This document shows, one piece after another, positions 48,988 to 61,284 of a stretch of DNA of 64,000 bases. The stretch is from Saccharina japonica (Eukaryota; Sar; Phaeophyceae; Laminariales; Laminariaceae), in NCBI GenBank assembly GCA_008828725.1, contig MEHQ01003205.1, forward strand, positions 343,014 to 407,013, in the 5' to 3' direction. A model generated the notes under the pieces. It searched no databases and was not told where the DNA came from. It saw only the letters and a list, made by a program, of their open reading frames with translations. Each line of letters opens with the position of its first letter. Within the stretch, counting starts at the first letter, position 1. A program made the position numbers and the translations under genes.

Positions 48988-49232
48988 GTTCGCAAGACAT
49001 CCCTCTGACTTGCTGGTGGCCGGCGTAGGTGTGCCAACGCGTGTGCTCGTCACATACTACTACTGTACTGGCTATTTAGGGTCCCAGTGTCCCAAATACA
49101 TGTACCATTCTATGATCCCCTATCCCCGATGCTGACATGCCAAATTCTCTTAGGTGCAATAAACCACGGTTGGTTCTTTGGCACTCCGGTAGCGGAGGCC
49201 GATACTGCGTGTATGAACAAACCTGTCCTTCC
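48988..49232 (-). mobile_element. Tyrosine-recombinase element, right-end fragment
   Basis: About 245 bp matching the right end of the elements at 15.2-18.25 kb (CGCAAGACATCCCTCTGACT through AACAAACCTGTCCTT). It stops at the same terminus where copies 0 and 2 end. No recombinase part is present. Confidence 0.75.
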
Positions 49233-49440
49233 TGGTGTATTCCTTGAAACCTTGCAAAAGACTGGTCAACTTCGCGTATACAAGATACATACGAAAACTG
49301 TGCCTGCAGGCAAATAAAGAGACACTGCCTTGTAGGAACTGCTGTCGCACAACAGTAGAAACGGCCTCGGCGTGGCTTGCGTGACGAAATCGGTGCTGTG
49401 CTGTGCTGCTGTACTGCTGTACGACGTATCTAATATGTAT
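49233..49440. repeat. Dispersed repeat R, fragment
   Basis: Matches the left end of 21525-23420: TTCGCGTATACAAGAT, CTTGTAGGAACT and CGGCCTCGGCGTGGCTTGCG. It directly abuts the recombinase-element end. Confidence 0.75.
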
Positions 49441-49455
49441 AGTTACAAGGGCTCC

Positions 49456-49487
49456 GCATGGGTGCCGGCATTCGCCGGCACCCATGC
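49456..49487. repeat. Perfect 14-bp hairpin
   Basis: GCATGGGTGCCGGC, loop ATTC, then the exact complement. It is preceded by TTACAAGGGCTCC, a word that recurs (CTACAAGGGCTCC at 56785; complements near 47950, 54690, 61205 and 62260). Probably the end of a small repeat family. Confidence 0.85.
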
Positions 49488-50273
49488 TTCGGGTAGGGCA
49501 GGGGAGGAGTTGGAAGTGTTTCATCCGACATTAAACAAATACGATGAAATTGAAAGTAATGCCAAGGGTTTCATCCCAAATTCATAGTTTGGCAGGAGAC
49601 GAACGGTTTGTTGTTGTTGTTGTTGTCTTCACATTAAAAACCGTGCCGGTCTCTCTATCCAGTACCTCCATCTGTCCGTACTAATCCAACACTTGACACG
49701 GTCGATTCCCGTGGTCACAGGCTAACTTACCCAAAAAAGGTATACTGAAATAAAAGTGGAACCCGAAGGGTCCGCAAAGCGATCAAAGCCAGTCAAAAAC
49801 AGATAGTCTGGAGCCCTCCGCTCCCCTCTACACGCTATGTGAAGGTAAAAATAAAAATGGAAAAGTCAACATCACCAATCGGGGGTACACGCCCCCTGAT
49901 TCTATCTTGGTGCCCCTATAATGCCGGGGTGTTCCGTGCCGGGTTCACGCCGGTCAGGCAAACAAATCGAGTCCTCCACCCCGATTATAAACGCAGACAT
50001 GATACGGGGGAAGGGAACTATGGTCCCGTGTGACTGATGTACCCCCGGCCTGCGAGCAGTGTAACTGCAAAAGGTCAAAAACAACGAAGGGAAAAAGACA
50101 AAGACAAAGACAAAGAGACAAGTCAAAAGTATAAGCAAACACTCAAACAAACAAGACCGCAGAGACAACACATTGACACGTTATCCCGAGGGGGTGGTGC
50201 AATGGTGCGGCGGTGGGGGGGGAGGGGAAAAAAAACAAAACAAACAAGCAAACAAACAAACAGTCCAGGAGAG

Positions 50274-50816
50274 TCAATCCGGCACATATCGCGCCACTCG
50301 GTCCGCCATTTCTCGCTTGTTTCCTTCCCTCGCCGATTCGCCCTTCTTCCGCACCCCTCCCGTCCCGTTGGTTCTTGGTATCTCTTTGTTATTGCTGCGC
50401 TCTTTTTCTCGCTTGGTCGCTCGTTTCCGGCTAGCCTCCTCTTCGTCCTTGTGCGAGGAGGTCATAAACCTCCCAGCTCCCTGCAGCACTCCCTTGTACC
50501 ACTGCCTTCCTCCCTTCACCTTCGCTGCTTCCGCCCAAACTGAATTCGGGACTCCGAAGACACGTCTCTGGTCGTCCGTAGGGCCGTGCGTAGCTCCGAA
50601 CGCTTTGAAGTCGTCCTTCAGGCACGTCTGCCAGTTCCGCTCCGGGCACCCCGCGCCCGGGTCGTTCCCCCCCACCAGCTCCCCGAACATCAGTCGTTTC
50701 GGGAGTCGCCCGTCTGGCTGCCTTGAAACAGAAAAATCAATCATGATGAACCTCGAGGCGAAACAAAGAGGAATTGGCACTAAAATGGCCAATGAACGCA
50801 ATGATACTTGAAACAT
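50274..50816 (-). mobile_element. Non-LTR retrotransposon (LINE) C-terminal remnant
   Basis: A 180-codon minus frame. Its first third reads DGRLPKRLMFGELVGG, then ERNWQTCLKDDFKAFG. This pattern (RLPKxLxFGEL...G...R..D..K.DLK.LG) is typical of the region after the reverse transcriptase in many LINE polyproteins. No reverse-transcriptase motif is found upstream (50817 and beyond), so the copy is 5'-truncated. After the stop at 50274-50276 the minus strand has GTTTGTTTG-type sequence, possibly the 3' tail. It is not an independent host gene. Confidence 0.65.
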
Positions 50817-51313
50817 TTTTTATTCAAGAAGGCAAAAAGAAAGGCGCCGTTGATGGTGCCTTGGGAAACCCCTCCGTATATAACTTTCCACAATGCTGCT
50901 ATGGCTAGAGGATTAATTTCTGGCGAACCTACTTCTACTACAGTGTGTTCAACGACCTATTTGCGGGGGGGTGGCCGATTTTCTGTTTTTTAATTAGTAT
51001 TGAACTATCTTTATTACTTTCACAATATAGGGTTCACGATTATCCCCGCTTCTTGCATACCAGGTATATATGAGAGTGTCGCAGTCGAAAATATATTTAC
51101 TCGTTTTATTATTATTTAATACATATATGAACGTAAAATAACGTAATTATTTTAATATAGAAAAAAAAAAGTTATCGGGGCCGAAGGTCAATGAGTCGAT
51201 GAGTCCATGACCTACCTCGAGTCCAAAAATCAACTGTAAACTCTTAAAATTGATGGGGGCATCGCCAATCTGACGTGTAAACCGTGTTGTGCCTGGCCCG
51301 TCTCGTAGTACAA

Positions 51314-51314
51314 C

Positions 51315-51346
<32 letters not shown>

Positions 51347-51364
51347 GTGTAGTTGTAGTTGTAT

Positions 51365-51453
<89 letters not shown>

Positions 51454-51465
51454 ATAGTAGTAGTT
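51314..51465 (+). repeat. (TAG)n microsatellite
   Basis: About 150 bp of TAG units with a GTAGTTGTAGTTG interruption near 51345-51362. Confidence 0.95.
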
Positions 51466-53247
51466 GCAACACACGCATGAAAACCACACAAAAAGTACAG
51501 CAGAGGGTAAAAGCCGTGATGAAATGCACAGAACAGCAGTACTTTGCCCTGCATAGCACTACATAGCACTGCATAGCAGAGCGTGCCTACTCGTATTTCT
51601 ACATACTCAGCAGTATGTAGTATGTGCTCGTACTCCAACAAAAAGCTCGAGCTTGCTGCTGGCTGTCCCTGGGGTTTTGAAGCTTTACCTACTCGTACGA
51701 ATATGGCTTCGTCCATATACCTGGTACATTGTATTCCATTTACAGTACTCGTAATACCTGGCAACACTAGATCGGGTGAGATTCACAGGTGTCGTACTCG
51801 TACGTTAAAAAAATCCTGAAAACAACGAAAAGCTGCATACTGCAGCAACTTGCTGTGAGAATGATCCAAACGAACCCAGTGCAATTGTATATAGTATCAT
51901 TAGGCTGCAGCACGACATAAAAAAATGCAAAACTAATAACCAATCCGAGAAAAACATTTGTTCGGTTGTATGTGTGTCTTTGGACAATCGAATATCTGAG
52001 CCACAGCAGTACTCCAGGAACTGTTTGCTGTCGACGCTCTGCCTGTGTGGCACTACGTACAGCAGCAGTGGTGTACAGCAGCGTGTACAGCAGCAGTGCT
52101 GTACAGCAGCAGTAGTATAGGTCAAAACGATAAAGTATCTAATGCTTACTCGCTCTTACATATACATACATACGTGTGTACCGCCCTATCGTACATGCAT
52201 ACCAGGTACACTCGAATACAATTGTATGCGCGTGCTCGTGTAATTGTCGGGTGTGCAGCTTGATTCAGAATGTATACTCCATTTTTTCAACCACATTCGC
52301 TACTTTCTTCGTGTATGTATGGACCGCACCTGTTATATACGTACGTCCATCATATAGCATATTTAGGTCGATCATATATTTCTTTATCTTTACTTCCATA
52401 TCGTACTGCATCTTTCTCCCATCTATGCCCAAACACCAGATTGTCTAACAACCTTACAAAAAAAATCACATCCGCTGTTATTTTTGCAAGAATACCAAAA
52501 ATCAAAATGAGATAAAATTGCGTAGAAAGTAACGACATAGAGGAAATGGAATAATTTGTGTCTGCATTCTCCTCGTGATGCTACTGTAACCCGGTGTAGT
52601 TCTGAAGGTACCTTACATTTTCACATATAACATCCGAGCCTTTGTAACGAAGTCAGATGCCAATCAATGTCAATACTGTTTGCAGCTAGCTGCCTTTTTG
52701 AGAGCGGGAGGTTGAATGACAACGCTTGATCATCATCCCGCTCGCGTCCACGGTTCATGGGGAGGTATTCAACAGTGACTACGAAGGGCGAGGGGCGTTA
52801 ATATCGATCCTCTCGCCACAGCAGCACTGTGAAATGTAGAGAGCACCTACACCGTTAGAACTCACTCGGGGAGATGTCGCGCGAAGCAACATTGACGTCG
52901 GCGATGCAAAGGGCCAACAAAATGTTTCTCCTGTTGATACTACTCCATTTTTTTCAAAAAGTGACCGCTTTGTGTTTGTGACTACCACCCCCCGCTGTCA
53001 AGATTCAAAGAAATGCTCGACATGCCACCCGAGATCCAAGAATTTGCCTACTTCTCGCTCCTCTCTCTCTGCCCCCGCACGCGTTCGCGGCGGGGTAAGC
53101 GAGGGGGACGAAGGGCGAGGGGCGTCGGAGCCGATCCTCGAAGAGAGCGCCCGGAGAAATGAAAAAACTCTCGAGATATTGAGTTGCCGAGATTCCGATA
53201 CTGAGGCCTGCCCGGAATTCAAATTGTTTATTGTGGGAGCTTGAGGG
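51466..53247. other. Unassigned stretch
   Basis: No gene recognised. CGAAGGGCGAGGGGCGT followed by CGATCCTC occurs twice (about 52784-52812 and 53108-53141), a short direct repeat. Confidence 0.4.
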
Positions 53248-54120
53248 TTGAACCAACATGAACATATATTTGTATATGTTTGTGAAATTTTCGCACTCTT
53301 CGCAACTTTTCTCTCCGCGCGAGCTCTTTTCGGCAAAAGGGTAAGTACCCCGACACGGGAGGCTCGGCCGGATACATTGGTCGAGGTTTGGGCTCGATCC
53401 GCGCTCTGTGGCTCGCGTGGCGGGCACTCGAAGTTTTTTTCCCCGCGGGAGTGGATATGCCGATTTTCCCAGTTTCGCTGCGTGAGGCCCTGTTTATGTT
53501 CAGTCGCGCGTTTTCTGTGGGTTTCTTGCCGAGAGCACGGGGAGCATACAAGAACAACAGCAGCACCACAGAGAGCGTGTAACAAACAGTACAACCTCCA
53601 TGTTACAAACCTGCTGCCCGGCAGCAGCAGCAGCAGCAGCAGCAGCCATTACATCATGCATGCGCGTGCCTCAGATCCGTGCTGTACCGTGACGAGTTGC
53701 TTTTGTCGAAGCCTGCGATTTTCCGAGTCATGGCATCATACCTGCAGATCGATGCTCATGTACGAAACTCTCCGCTGTCCCGAAATGTAAGAAACTTTTG
53801 TTATTTAAAACTATATATAAACTGTCGTTACCTTTCCGGGCAGAGTGATACAACACTGTGCGCCTCGAAGGCAGATCTGTGATGTGCTCTGTTGTTGCTA
53901 CGAGCTACGAGTAGTTTTGCTTTCATAGGAGCCAGCAATCCGTCACCAAACGACACCACCACCACCACTCTTCTACCCGCTGCTGCTGTTGATGTTGCTG
54001 TAGTGCTGTGGCTAGCTGTGTCTATCGGAGCCTACCGTCCATAATCCACACCATCTATCTACCCTTTTCTGTTCTGCTGCTGTGTGTGTAACAGAGCCAC
54101 GCCCACTCTGACCGGAAATT
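53248..54120 (+). repeat. Large direct repeat, 5' part, copy A
   Basis: Matches 57740-58300: AAATTTTCGCACT, CTTTTCGGCAAAA, CCGACACGGGAGGC, ATTGGTCGAGGTT, CCCGCGGGAGTGGAT, and later CTGTTCTGCTGCTG. It is uninterrupted here into 54121-54700, whereas copy B is split. Confidence 0.75.
53621..53646 (+). repeat. (CAG)n microsatellite
   Basis: Eight uninterrupted CAG units. Confidence 0.95.
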
Positions 54121-54700
54121 AATGACCGCTTTTGAATACCACGATACATCACACAACATGCAACGAACACAAGCAACGCCACAGCCCCGGCTAGAAGCAC
54201 AAGCAGCAGACGTGACTGTGGCGGATCCACCGTATACTGCTGTGGCTATTAATCAGTGGTTGCTTCATCGCAGCAGGCTTGCATCCGTCATCAGGCATCA
54301 CCATCTCTCTCTCTTATTCGGCTGTTCTGTTGTTGCTTGCTGCTGTGCTTGCATCATGTATGTGCGACCTGTCGTGTGGCTGACGCGGGCCGCGACAAAT
54401 AATCGTGTAGTACAGAAAAATATATCTTTGAAAGTATAGGTAAACGGTCACCATGCACGATTTTATGCTTGAAGGCTTGAGTTCGATCCTTGGCGATGAC
54501 TCTAGATACTTTTTTTTTGTATTGTACGTAACCCAGACCCCCATAATATAAGACAGGAAGCACACAAAAACTAGGTGGATTTCTTAGGCAGGTATACAAT
54601 ATGATATGCGTATGATACAATATCGCATGCTCTTGTTTTGATATTGATAGTAGGTTTTCGTTTCGCCCTTGCGCCACTCCCTCAGGCATGTCCCGGAGGG
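54121..54700 (+). repeat. Large direct repeat, 3' part, copy A, with tRNA-like B box
   Basis: Matches 61285-62270: GCTTGCATCCGTCATCAG, GCATGAGTTCGATCCTYGGC-like sequence near 54480, then TTGCGCCACTCCCTC and TCCCGGAGGGG. GAGTTCGATCC resembles a tRNA T arm (polymerase III B box) and is followed by a T run. A tRNA-derived repeat is possible, but no cloverleaf can be drawn. Confidence 0.65.
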
Positions 54701-54734
54701 GAAACTTGTAACAAAGTATAATTGTGATGTTTTT

Positions 54735-54960
54735 GCTTGGCGACGCGTTTTCGCGCCTCGCCCTCCCTGCCGAACTCGCCGGCGCCGGGCTTGGCCCGCG
54801 GGGGGCCGGCCGGGGAGCGCGCACCCTGGGCTTCGCCGTCGACCGCAGCCCGTGGCCCGCGCGGGGCGCTCACGAAGCCGAAAAAATAGAGTCGATTTCG
54901 CGGGGTACCCCGTCACACTCGGCCGCGCCGAGCAGGGCAAGGTGAAACCCGCTCTGCGAA
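54735..54960. other. Very GC-rich block
   Basis: About 200 bp far richer in G+C than its surroundings (CGGCGCCGGGCTTGGCCCGC, then a run of six G). It lies just past the end of similarity to the 62.2-kb copy. Overlapping frames on both strands reflect lack of stops in GC-rich DNA. Nature unknown. Confidence 0.5.
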
Positions 54961-57739
54961 TTCGTGCGCAAAAGTCGCTTTTGAAAAATATCCTGCGTAC
55001 TCGTGGAAATGCCCCGCCTTCGCCACAGTCTGTAGCCCTATGAATAACGAGCAATCGTGGTTCTTTCAGCCTGCGTATTGACTGTTTTTGTCCATGCAGA
55101 ATTTTGAAGAGAGCATGCAGAAAGAGCACACACTCGCGTCACAAAGAGGGAAGAATCGATTGCACGACACATCGAACACAATTCGAACGTGCGCTCGTGC
55201 AACAGCAGCAGCGTGACAGCGTCGGGGTATATCTGCCCTTGTGGAACGGGGTGGCCTGATGGGTGTATCGTGACACGCTGCTGCGCCGCCTGGTCTGCTT
55301 ATGGTGTACCACTCTTTTCCGTGGGCCGGTACTACTTTACTCGAACCTTGGAATTTTCGAAATGCAAGCACCTATTATGTTCGTGCTCAAGTATCATGTA
55401 TAGTCTTCGTACGTTCCAGGTCGTGATACAGCAGCGACAGACAACAGCAGCAGTACTCGTAGTCCTATGCTGCTGCTTGCTGCTGTGTGATATCATAGGT
55501 TTACATAAGACATGGCGCTCGCGTACTGGTTCACCACAGGTCTGGCTGCACGAAACGATCAACGTACTATGTACGAGCTCGTACGATCTCTCCGCACTCT
55601 TTCGTGCGATACTCGGTTTTTCCAAGTACGGCATGTTCGGAAATACAAGAAGCGGTTTGACAATCATGTTGATATCCAAATATTCTTTACATTTCCGGCC
55701 AGAATTATATTGTCACATGCACTCAATAAATACTACTCTGCTACGTACGCCTGGTGCATATCTACTGCTGTATGTTCGAGCCAGACTATGATAGATACAG
55801 CAACAACCGCAGAGACAGTATATTCTGCGTGTTGCTTTCTTTTGTGAATTTGCACCGGACAGCGACTCACGTGTGCCCGCAAGCCAGGCGCTGCTCGCGT
55901 CCCCTCTTGCTTCGATTTGTCGTTTTTTTGCGAAATTCGTTTTTTTTTTTAAACATGACTTCGGACTTGCATGGTATCTGGTTTCTGTTCCGTTTTTGGG
56001 TTAACTTGCTGTTGGATCAACGGCGTGTGCAGTCCTATGGTGGTGACGGGGAGGCATGAGGATGCTGCTGCGTCACCAAGTGAAAAACTGACATCATGTA
56101 CCACTTTGTCCAAAAATATAAGAACCGTTCGGTACTTGTACAAACATCCAAACGGTCGAAACATTGTCGAACAGATTGGTACGTACACATTGAAACGTAT
56201 CCACTATAATACTACCAGGTATTACGTACGTACGTACATCCTCGATAACTATCATATCATATGTAACAGGTACCGTATATGATACGACGACAGCAGCGGC
56301 AGGTAGATACTCGAAGTGGTATATACGACTACATAGTGTTGCTGTGTCCCCTGCTGCTTGTTGTCGTAGCACTTTTGCAGCGGACAGGGACTCGCGCGTG
56401 CACTTGTTGTGTCGATCGATGGAAAGTTTTATCCTCACTTACCTACTGCTGTACTGCTGCAGTACATGGTGTGTGGGTGAGTTGGTGGGTGGGTGAGTGT
56501 TTGGGTGGGTGGGTTGGTACGTGAGTGAGTGCTGTCGTGTCTGTGCTGTCCCCGATTTGTGTTGTATTACCTTTACCCGCCAGTACGATACAGCAGCCCC
56601 ATGTTCCTCACCTACGTACTACTGTACTGCGGTACCGTTATAGCACGTGGTGTGTGTGGGTTTGTGGTTAGGTGGGTGGATGGATGCTCTGGTAGGTGGG
56701 TTGATACGCGGTTGAGTCCTGTCATGTCTGTGGGTGTGGACTACTGTGCTGCCCCCGCTTTTTGTTTTGTATTTTTGTTGGGCCGCTACAAGGGCTCCGC
56801 ACAGATGCCGGCGACCAGATAGGATTTTTGTTTCATAGTGGAACAATCTCTTGCACCTACAGTACCTGCCCATCTGCACCAAGATACATATCGATATATT
56901 TGTTCTTGTCCGCTATATACCGGCCTCGCTCTGGCATACCACACTGATGCATTTATTTGTATATGATGTACGAATATACCACAAAAACGTTGTGTTTTTT
57001 TCGCTTGGACGGCGCTCCATATACGCTTCACTACGAGTATTGATATTTATGTAACCTCAGCTGCTAGCTGTACTGCTTTGCTGTACGCTAAATGAAGCAG
57101 AAGTGTGCTGGTTCTACTGCGGAACGTTAGCTGTCATGTCGTAGCAGTAGTTGTTGGTGCTGGTGTTTGCTGCAGGTACGCAGGTGTTACAATTAGCAGC
57201 TCTGCTTGTGCTGCTGCTGCTTGCTACACTGCCCGCTGCTACTGCTTTTTACTGCTTGCTGTACTGCTGCTAGCATATACCAGGTACTGTTTTTGCTGAA
57301 CGTAATGCCAATATTTTTTTTTACCGTTTGCTATACATATACAAGAACAACATGCTGCTTGCTGTGGTACATACCGCCGTATCTAACAACCGAAACATGC
57401 CAGGAAAAACATACGTGACGTTTTATCCCCTCGTGATATTATTTCACCAGCTATGAGACTGACAAGTTTTGGCAAACACAAGAGAAATTGCCGTCGCTAT
57501 TCGTGACAAAAATAAAATGTATTTGTTTTATTGTGGTAATGACGCCAATTTCCATATAAAATTAAATGCGCGTAGGTTAGAAAAAACCTATTTACGACGA
57601 AAACCGCTTAATGGAGAATACTCGGTTTCCCCGTTTTCTATTACAGCTGGATGGCGATAGCCCGGTTTTTCGGTGGGACATGCCAGCTTGCGTCACCCCG
57701 CGGGGAACACCTCACTCCCCGAAGGGGAGCCTTGTTTGT
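54961..57739. other. Unassigned stretch
   Basis: Frames of 100-200 codons at 55189-55791, 55679-55332, 56438-56094 and 55971-56282 overlap one another on both strands and show no domain. 56460-56530 and 56650-56710 are GGTGGGTGAGTG-like short repeats. No gene called. Confidence 0.4.
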
Positions 57740-58300
57740 ATAGTTATGTTGGTTAAATTTTCGCACTTGTCGCAACTTCTCTTTTCGCGCGAGCGCTTTT
57801 CGGCAAAAAGCTAAGTACTCCGACACGGGAGGCCCGGCCCTACACATTGGTCGAGGTTGGGCTCGATCCGAGCTGCGTGGCTTGTGTGGCAGGCGCTCTA
57901 AGTTTTTTTTTCCCGCGGGAGTGGATAAAACGATTTCCCGGGTTTTGCGCATAAGGCCGTATTTTGTACGTACGTGCCAGTAAATATTAATGTCTGTTTT
58001 TCGTGTTTTGCCCTGTCGCGAGCTCGTCATGAGTACAGGATGGCCCAGACATCTGTACCAGTATACCACAGGTAGACAGCATAATATGCAGGGATCACAA
58101 CGTTAAAAGTCTGCAACTTAAGCACCAGCAGGCAACACCATGCGTGTGTGACACGCCCATGTGCGATGTACTGCTTGCTGTGGCCAGCTGTGATGATCGG
58201 AGCCTGCAGCCCACCATCTACATTTATGTTCTGCTGCTGCTACTGCTGTGCGTGAAAGATCCGAACTCACTGTGGCCGAACTTATAAGGACCGATTGAAT
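57740..58300 (+). repeat. Large direct repeat, 5' part, copy B
   Basis: Partner of 53248-54120. Similarity ends near 58300 and resumes at about 61285 (partner of 54121), so about 3 kb has been inserted in this copy or removed from the other. Confidence 0.75.
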
Positions 58301-58889
58301 TGAATTTTGGTATATACCATATTCTTATGATTCATGGAGCTCAGTAAATCGTCAGTTCTCCACGCTCGGGCCATTTGCATATCTCAGGAAAACCTGAATT
58401 CTCGACGTCCGTGCCTCGCGGTCCGCATTCCTACCCCCCGCCGTAGTTGAGATTTTTTTCCGCCGCCGTGGTGAAATTTTTCAAGTTCTATTGATTTAAT
58501 GTGTGAGGATGAAACCGCTCCGCTCCGTATCCGGACTCTTACAGTGATGAGATTTTTTTTCCCCCCGCCTCATGAACTTTCGAAGTTTTTTATACAAGTT
58601 CGATTTCTTTTCCCCCCGTCCGAAATTTTCTATCCAAGTTTTATTAATATGTTCATCCACTTTTATGATGGAGTTTGTGTGGGGATGAAAATTTAGCACC
58701 CCTCTAAATACGTATATACGATACCAGTCATTTACTTGATACCAGGTATGGTATTGGGTACCACCCTACGTATGTATGCGTATATAGTAGCGATGTGCAT
58801 GATGCTGCTATTAATATTAATATGGTATCACCTGAAGAAGACAATAATTAATCGGGCCAGCTTTTCATTCTGAGTGAATAATGCGAATA
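58301..58889. other. Unassigned stretch inside the ~3-kb insert
   Basis: AT-rich with several T/C runs (GATTTTTTTTCCCCCC-like at 58450, 58550 and 58605). No gene recognised. Confidence 0.4.
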
Positions 58890-59240
58890 ATGCCCTGCAC
58901 GGTCGCCCCGGTGGGCCAGCAGGCAACCACGAAGCCTGTAAGCGTCAAGGAAGCGAGTTCGAGCCCCGCCGAGTGCATGCTCTTAGGCACTTTCTCTCGC
59001 AAAAAAATATCTTGACTAGCAGAAAGCGTGAGAGCGTGAGTTAGCAAAATTCGATGAAAGTCGACGAGCGTTGGGAAGGCTGAACCCTCTGCGCGATAAA
59101 AATGAAGGCAAGAACCGTAGTTGAGGAGGAGGGAGAGGAGCCTACTTTGTGACCCCGGATCTGAGTTACGACTAGGGAGGAAGAGACGGAAGTACGAAGA
59201 TAATAAATGAGATGGAAAAAAACAAAAAAACAAAAAATTG
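58890..59240 (+). mobile_element. tRNA-derived SINE, copy 2
   Basis: Partner of 13615-13965. A-box-like TGGGCCAGCAG near 58913; B box GCGAGTTCGAGCC at 58951-58963, a better match than in copy 1; A-rich tail 59213-59236 (AAAAAAACAAAAAAACAAAAA). It lies within the ~3-kb insert that splits a larger repeat. Confidence 0.7.
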
Positions 59241-59894
59241 TCGGAAGGCAAATAATATTATACTAATAATAATAATAGAGTAAAATATGATCAAATTATG
59301 TTGATAATATGATAAGTATTAATATTATCAGTAATAATATTAATACACATGCACATAACGATGATGGTATGATATGAATGTATGAGTACGGGTATCTATT
59401 TTGTATTGATATATAGATGTTGTCGTCGTGTTATTTTTTTTGCCCATTTTAACCCTGTCAGGACTGCAGTCCCGTTTTGTGGACAGCTCCCTCTAATTCT
59501 AAGCAATTTGTCCCCATAACGGGACTCCAGTCCTATAAGGCCTAAGTTGTTGTTGCTGTTGTTGTTGGTACGTCGCTTACGTTGTTGTTACGTGATGTTT
59601 TTTTTTTGTGTCGCTATGTACGAGTTCGACTACGAGTTCGTGTTTTCGTGTGTTGGGTTTTTTTTTGTGTCGCTATACCAGGTTATTTTTTGAAGTACCC
59701 CTTTACGTATATGCGTAGTGATACCAATTATTATTTTTTCAAGCAAACAGGTATTATTATTTGTAATACATTACAGACGTAGACTTTTTGTACCAGGTAT
59801 TATATGTATGTATGTTGCCCATTTAATGTGTTGTTGTTGTTGTTGTTGTTGAGCTTTTCAATGTTCGCTTCGGTTTGTAGAGGGATGTCATGTT

Positions 59895-60860
59895 CCTTTT
59901 TCTCCATGGCTTTGGCTTCTTGGGCATAACTCCCGGAAACACGAGATCGTAAATGGATGTGGCTGTTGTCTGTCGCGTGTTGCACGAGAAAAAAACGTTT
60001 GTATGCTTCTTGGGTATCCCTGCCGTATTTTAGACACATGAGCGTAGATGGATATGGCAGTTGTACGTCGTGTGTTGAACTGGTAGTAAATGTTTTTTAT
60101 AGTTTGATTGTTGTGTCGATTTTCGTAGATGGATGTTGCGGTTGTCTGTCGTGTGTCGCACGGGAATTTGATTTTGTTTTATCCCACGGTATTGCGGTGG
60201 GGTGGTATATTGTGATAAGACTGGGTGAGACACAGAGTATCCCCTTGCAGGTTTGTCTATTAAGCATCCTTGGTGTTACTCACTTTCCGTAGAGTCAAGC
60301 GTAGAAGAGAAGCAGCTTATATTAATCCCCGGGCTTCAAGTATGGCCCACAGATATTATAAATACCCCGAATACCGAATACGAATGCCATCCAAGTTATA
60401 CGAAAACGGACCAATTACCTATGCAAAGGTAATTACCGGCCTTCCTAGCCCATACCATTACAATATTCTGTTCGTGGCGGTTGTCCGGCGTGTGTTGCAC
60501 GGGAAAAATCTTTTTATATTTTAATTGTTTTGTCGATTTCCCGATTTGTTAAGCGGTTGACTATCGTGTGCAGCACGGGAAATCGTTTTCGTTTTATTTG
60601 GCAGTAGCGGTTGAGTGGAATATTCCAATCGTGGCATTCGTGGATTTTTCATGGCTTTGGCTTCTTGGGCACCATTGCCGGACACGAGAGCGTAGATGGA
60701 TGTGGCGTTGCTCTAGCGTGTGTTGCATGGTGTTGCATGGTGTTGCACGGAAAAACACCCTACATTTTGATGGTATGTGCTTTTTTACATGGATGGGTTT
60801 GGCTTCTTTCGCGTCACTCCTTTAGTTGTCTGTCGTGCGTTGTGGGAAAGTGGCTTGGGT
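59895..60860 (+). repeat. Degenerate minisatellite
   Basis: Related phrases recur near 59905, 60040, 60122, 60475, 60640 and 60790: CATGGCTTTGGCTTCTTGGG, GCGTAGATGGATGTGGC, GGTTGTCTGTCGTGTGTTGC and CACGGGAAAA. Spacing is uneven (80-350 bp). Frames reading through it are by-products. Confidence 0.7.
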
Positions 60861-61284
60861 ATACCATATTTTAGAGTCCGTCGATTTTATTCCATGGTTT
60901 GGCTTTGCTTGCCTCATTGCGATGCTTTGTGTGTTTTCTTGCTGGAGAGTGTGCCTTTGATTGGGGCTCATTTATTGCGTCAGGGATCAATAATCGACAA
61001 TATTTTAACGGGACTTCTTTTGATGTTATGGGCCTTTTTTGCATCATTCATGACATCAGGAATCAACAATACAAACTGGGTCTCTTCAACGGTCCCTTGG
61101 CATCGTAAACTGGAGCCTTAGCCTCTCGGTCCCTTGGCATCGTAAACTACCTGATGTATTGCCGGCCTTATTCCTCCTTCGCTTCGCCGACGCCCTGGGC
61201 CGGCGGCGAAGCCCCCTTGTAAACTGTTATTATTTCCCCGATTTATTTCATGTTTCCTCCCTGAATCTCACCACAGGAATCCAC

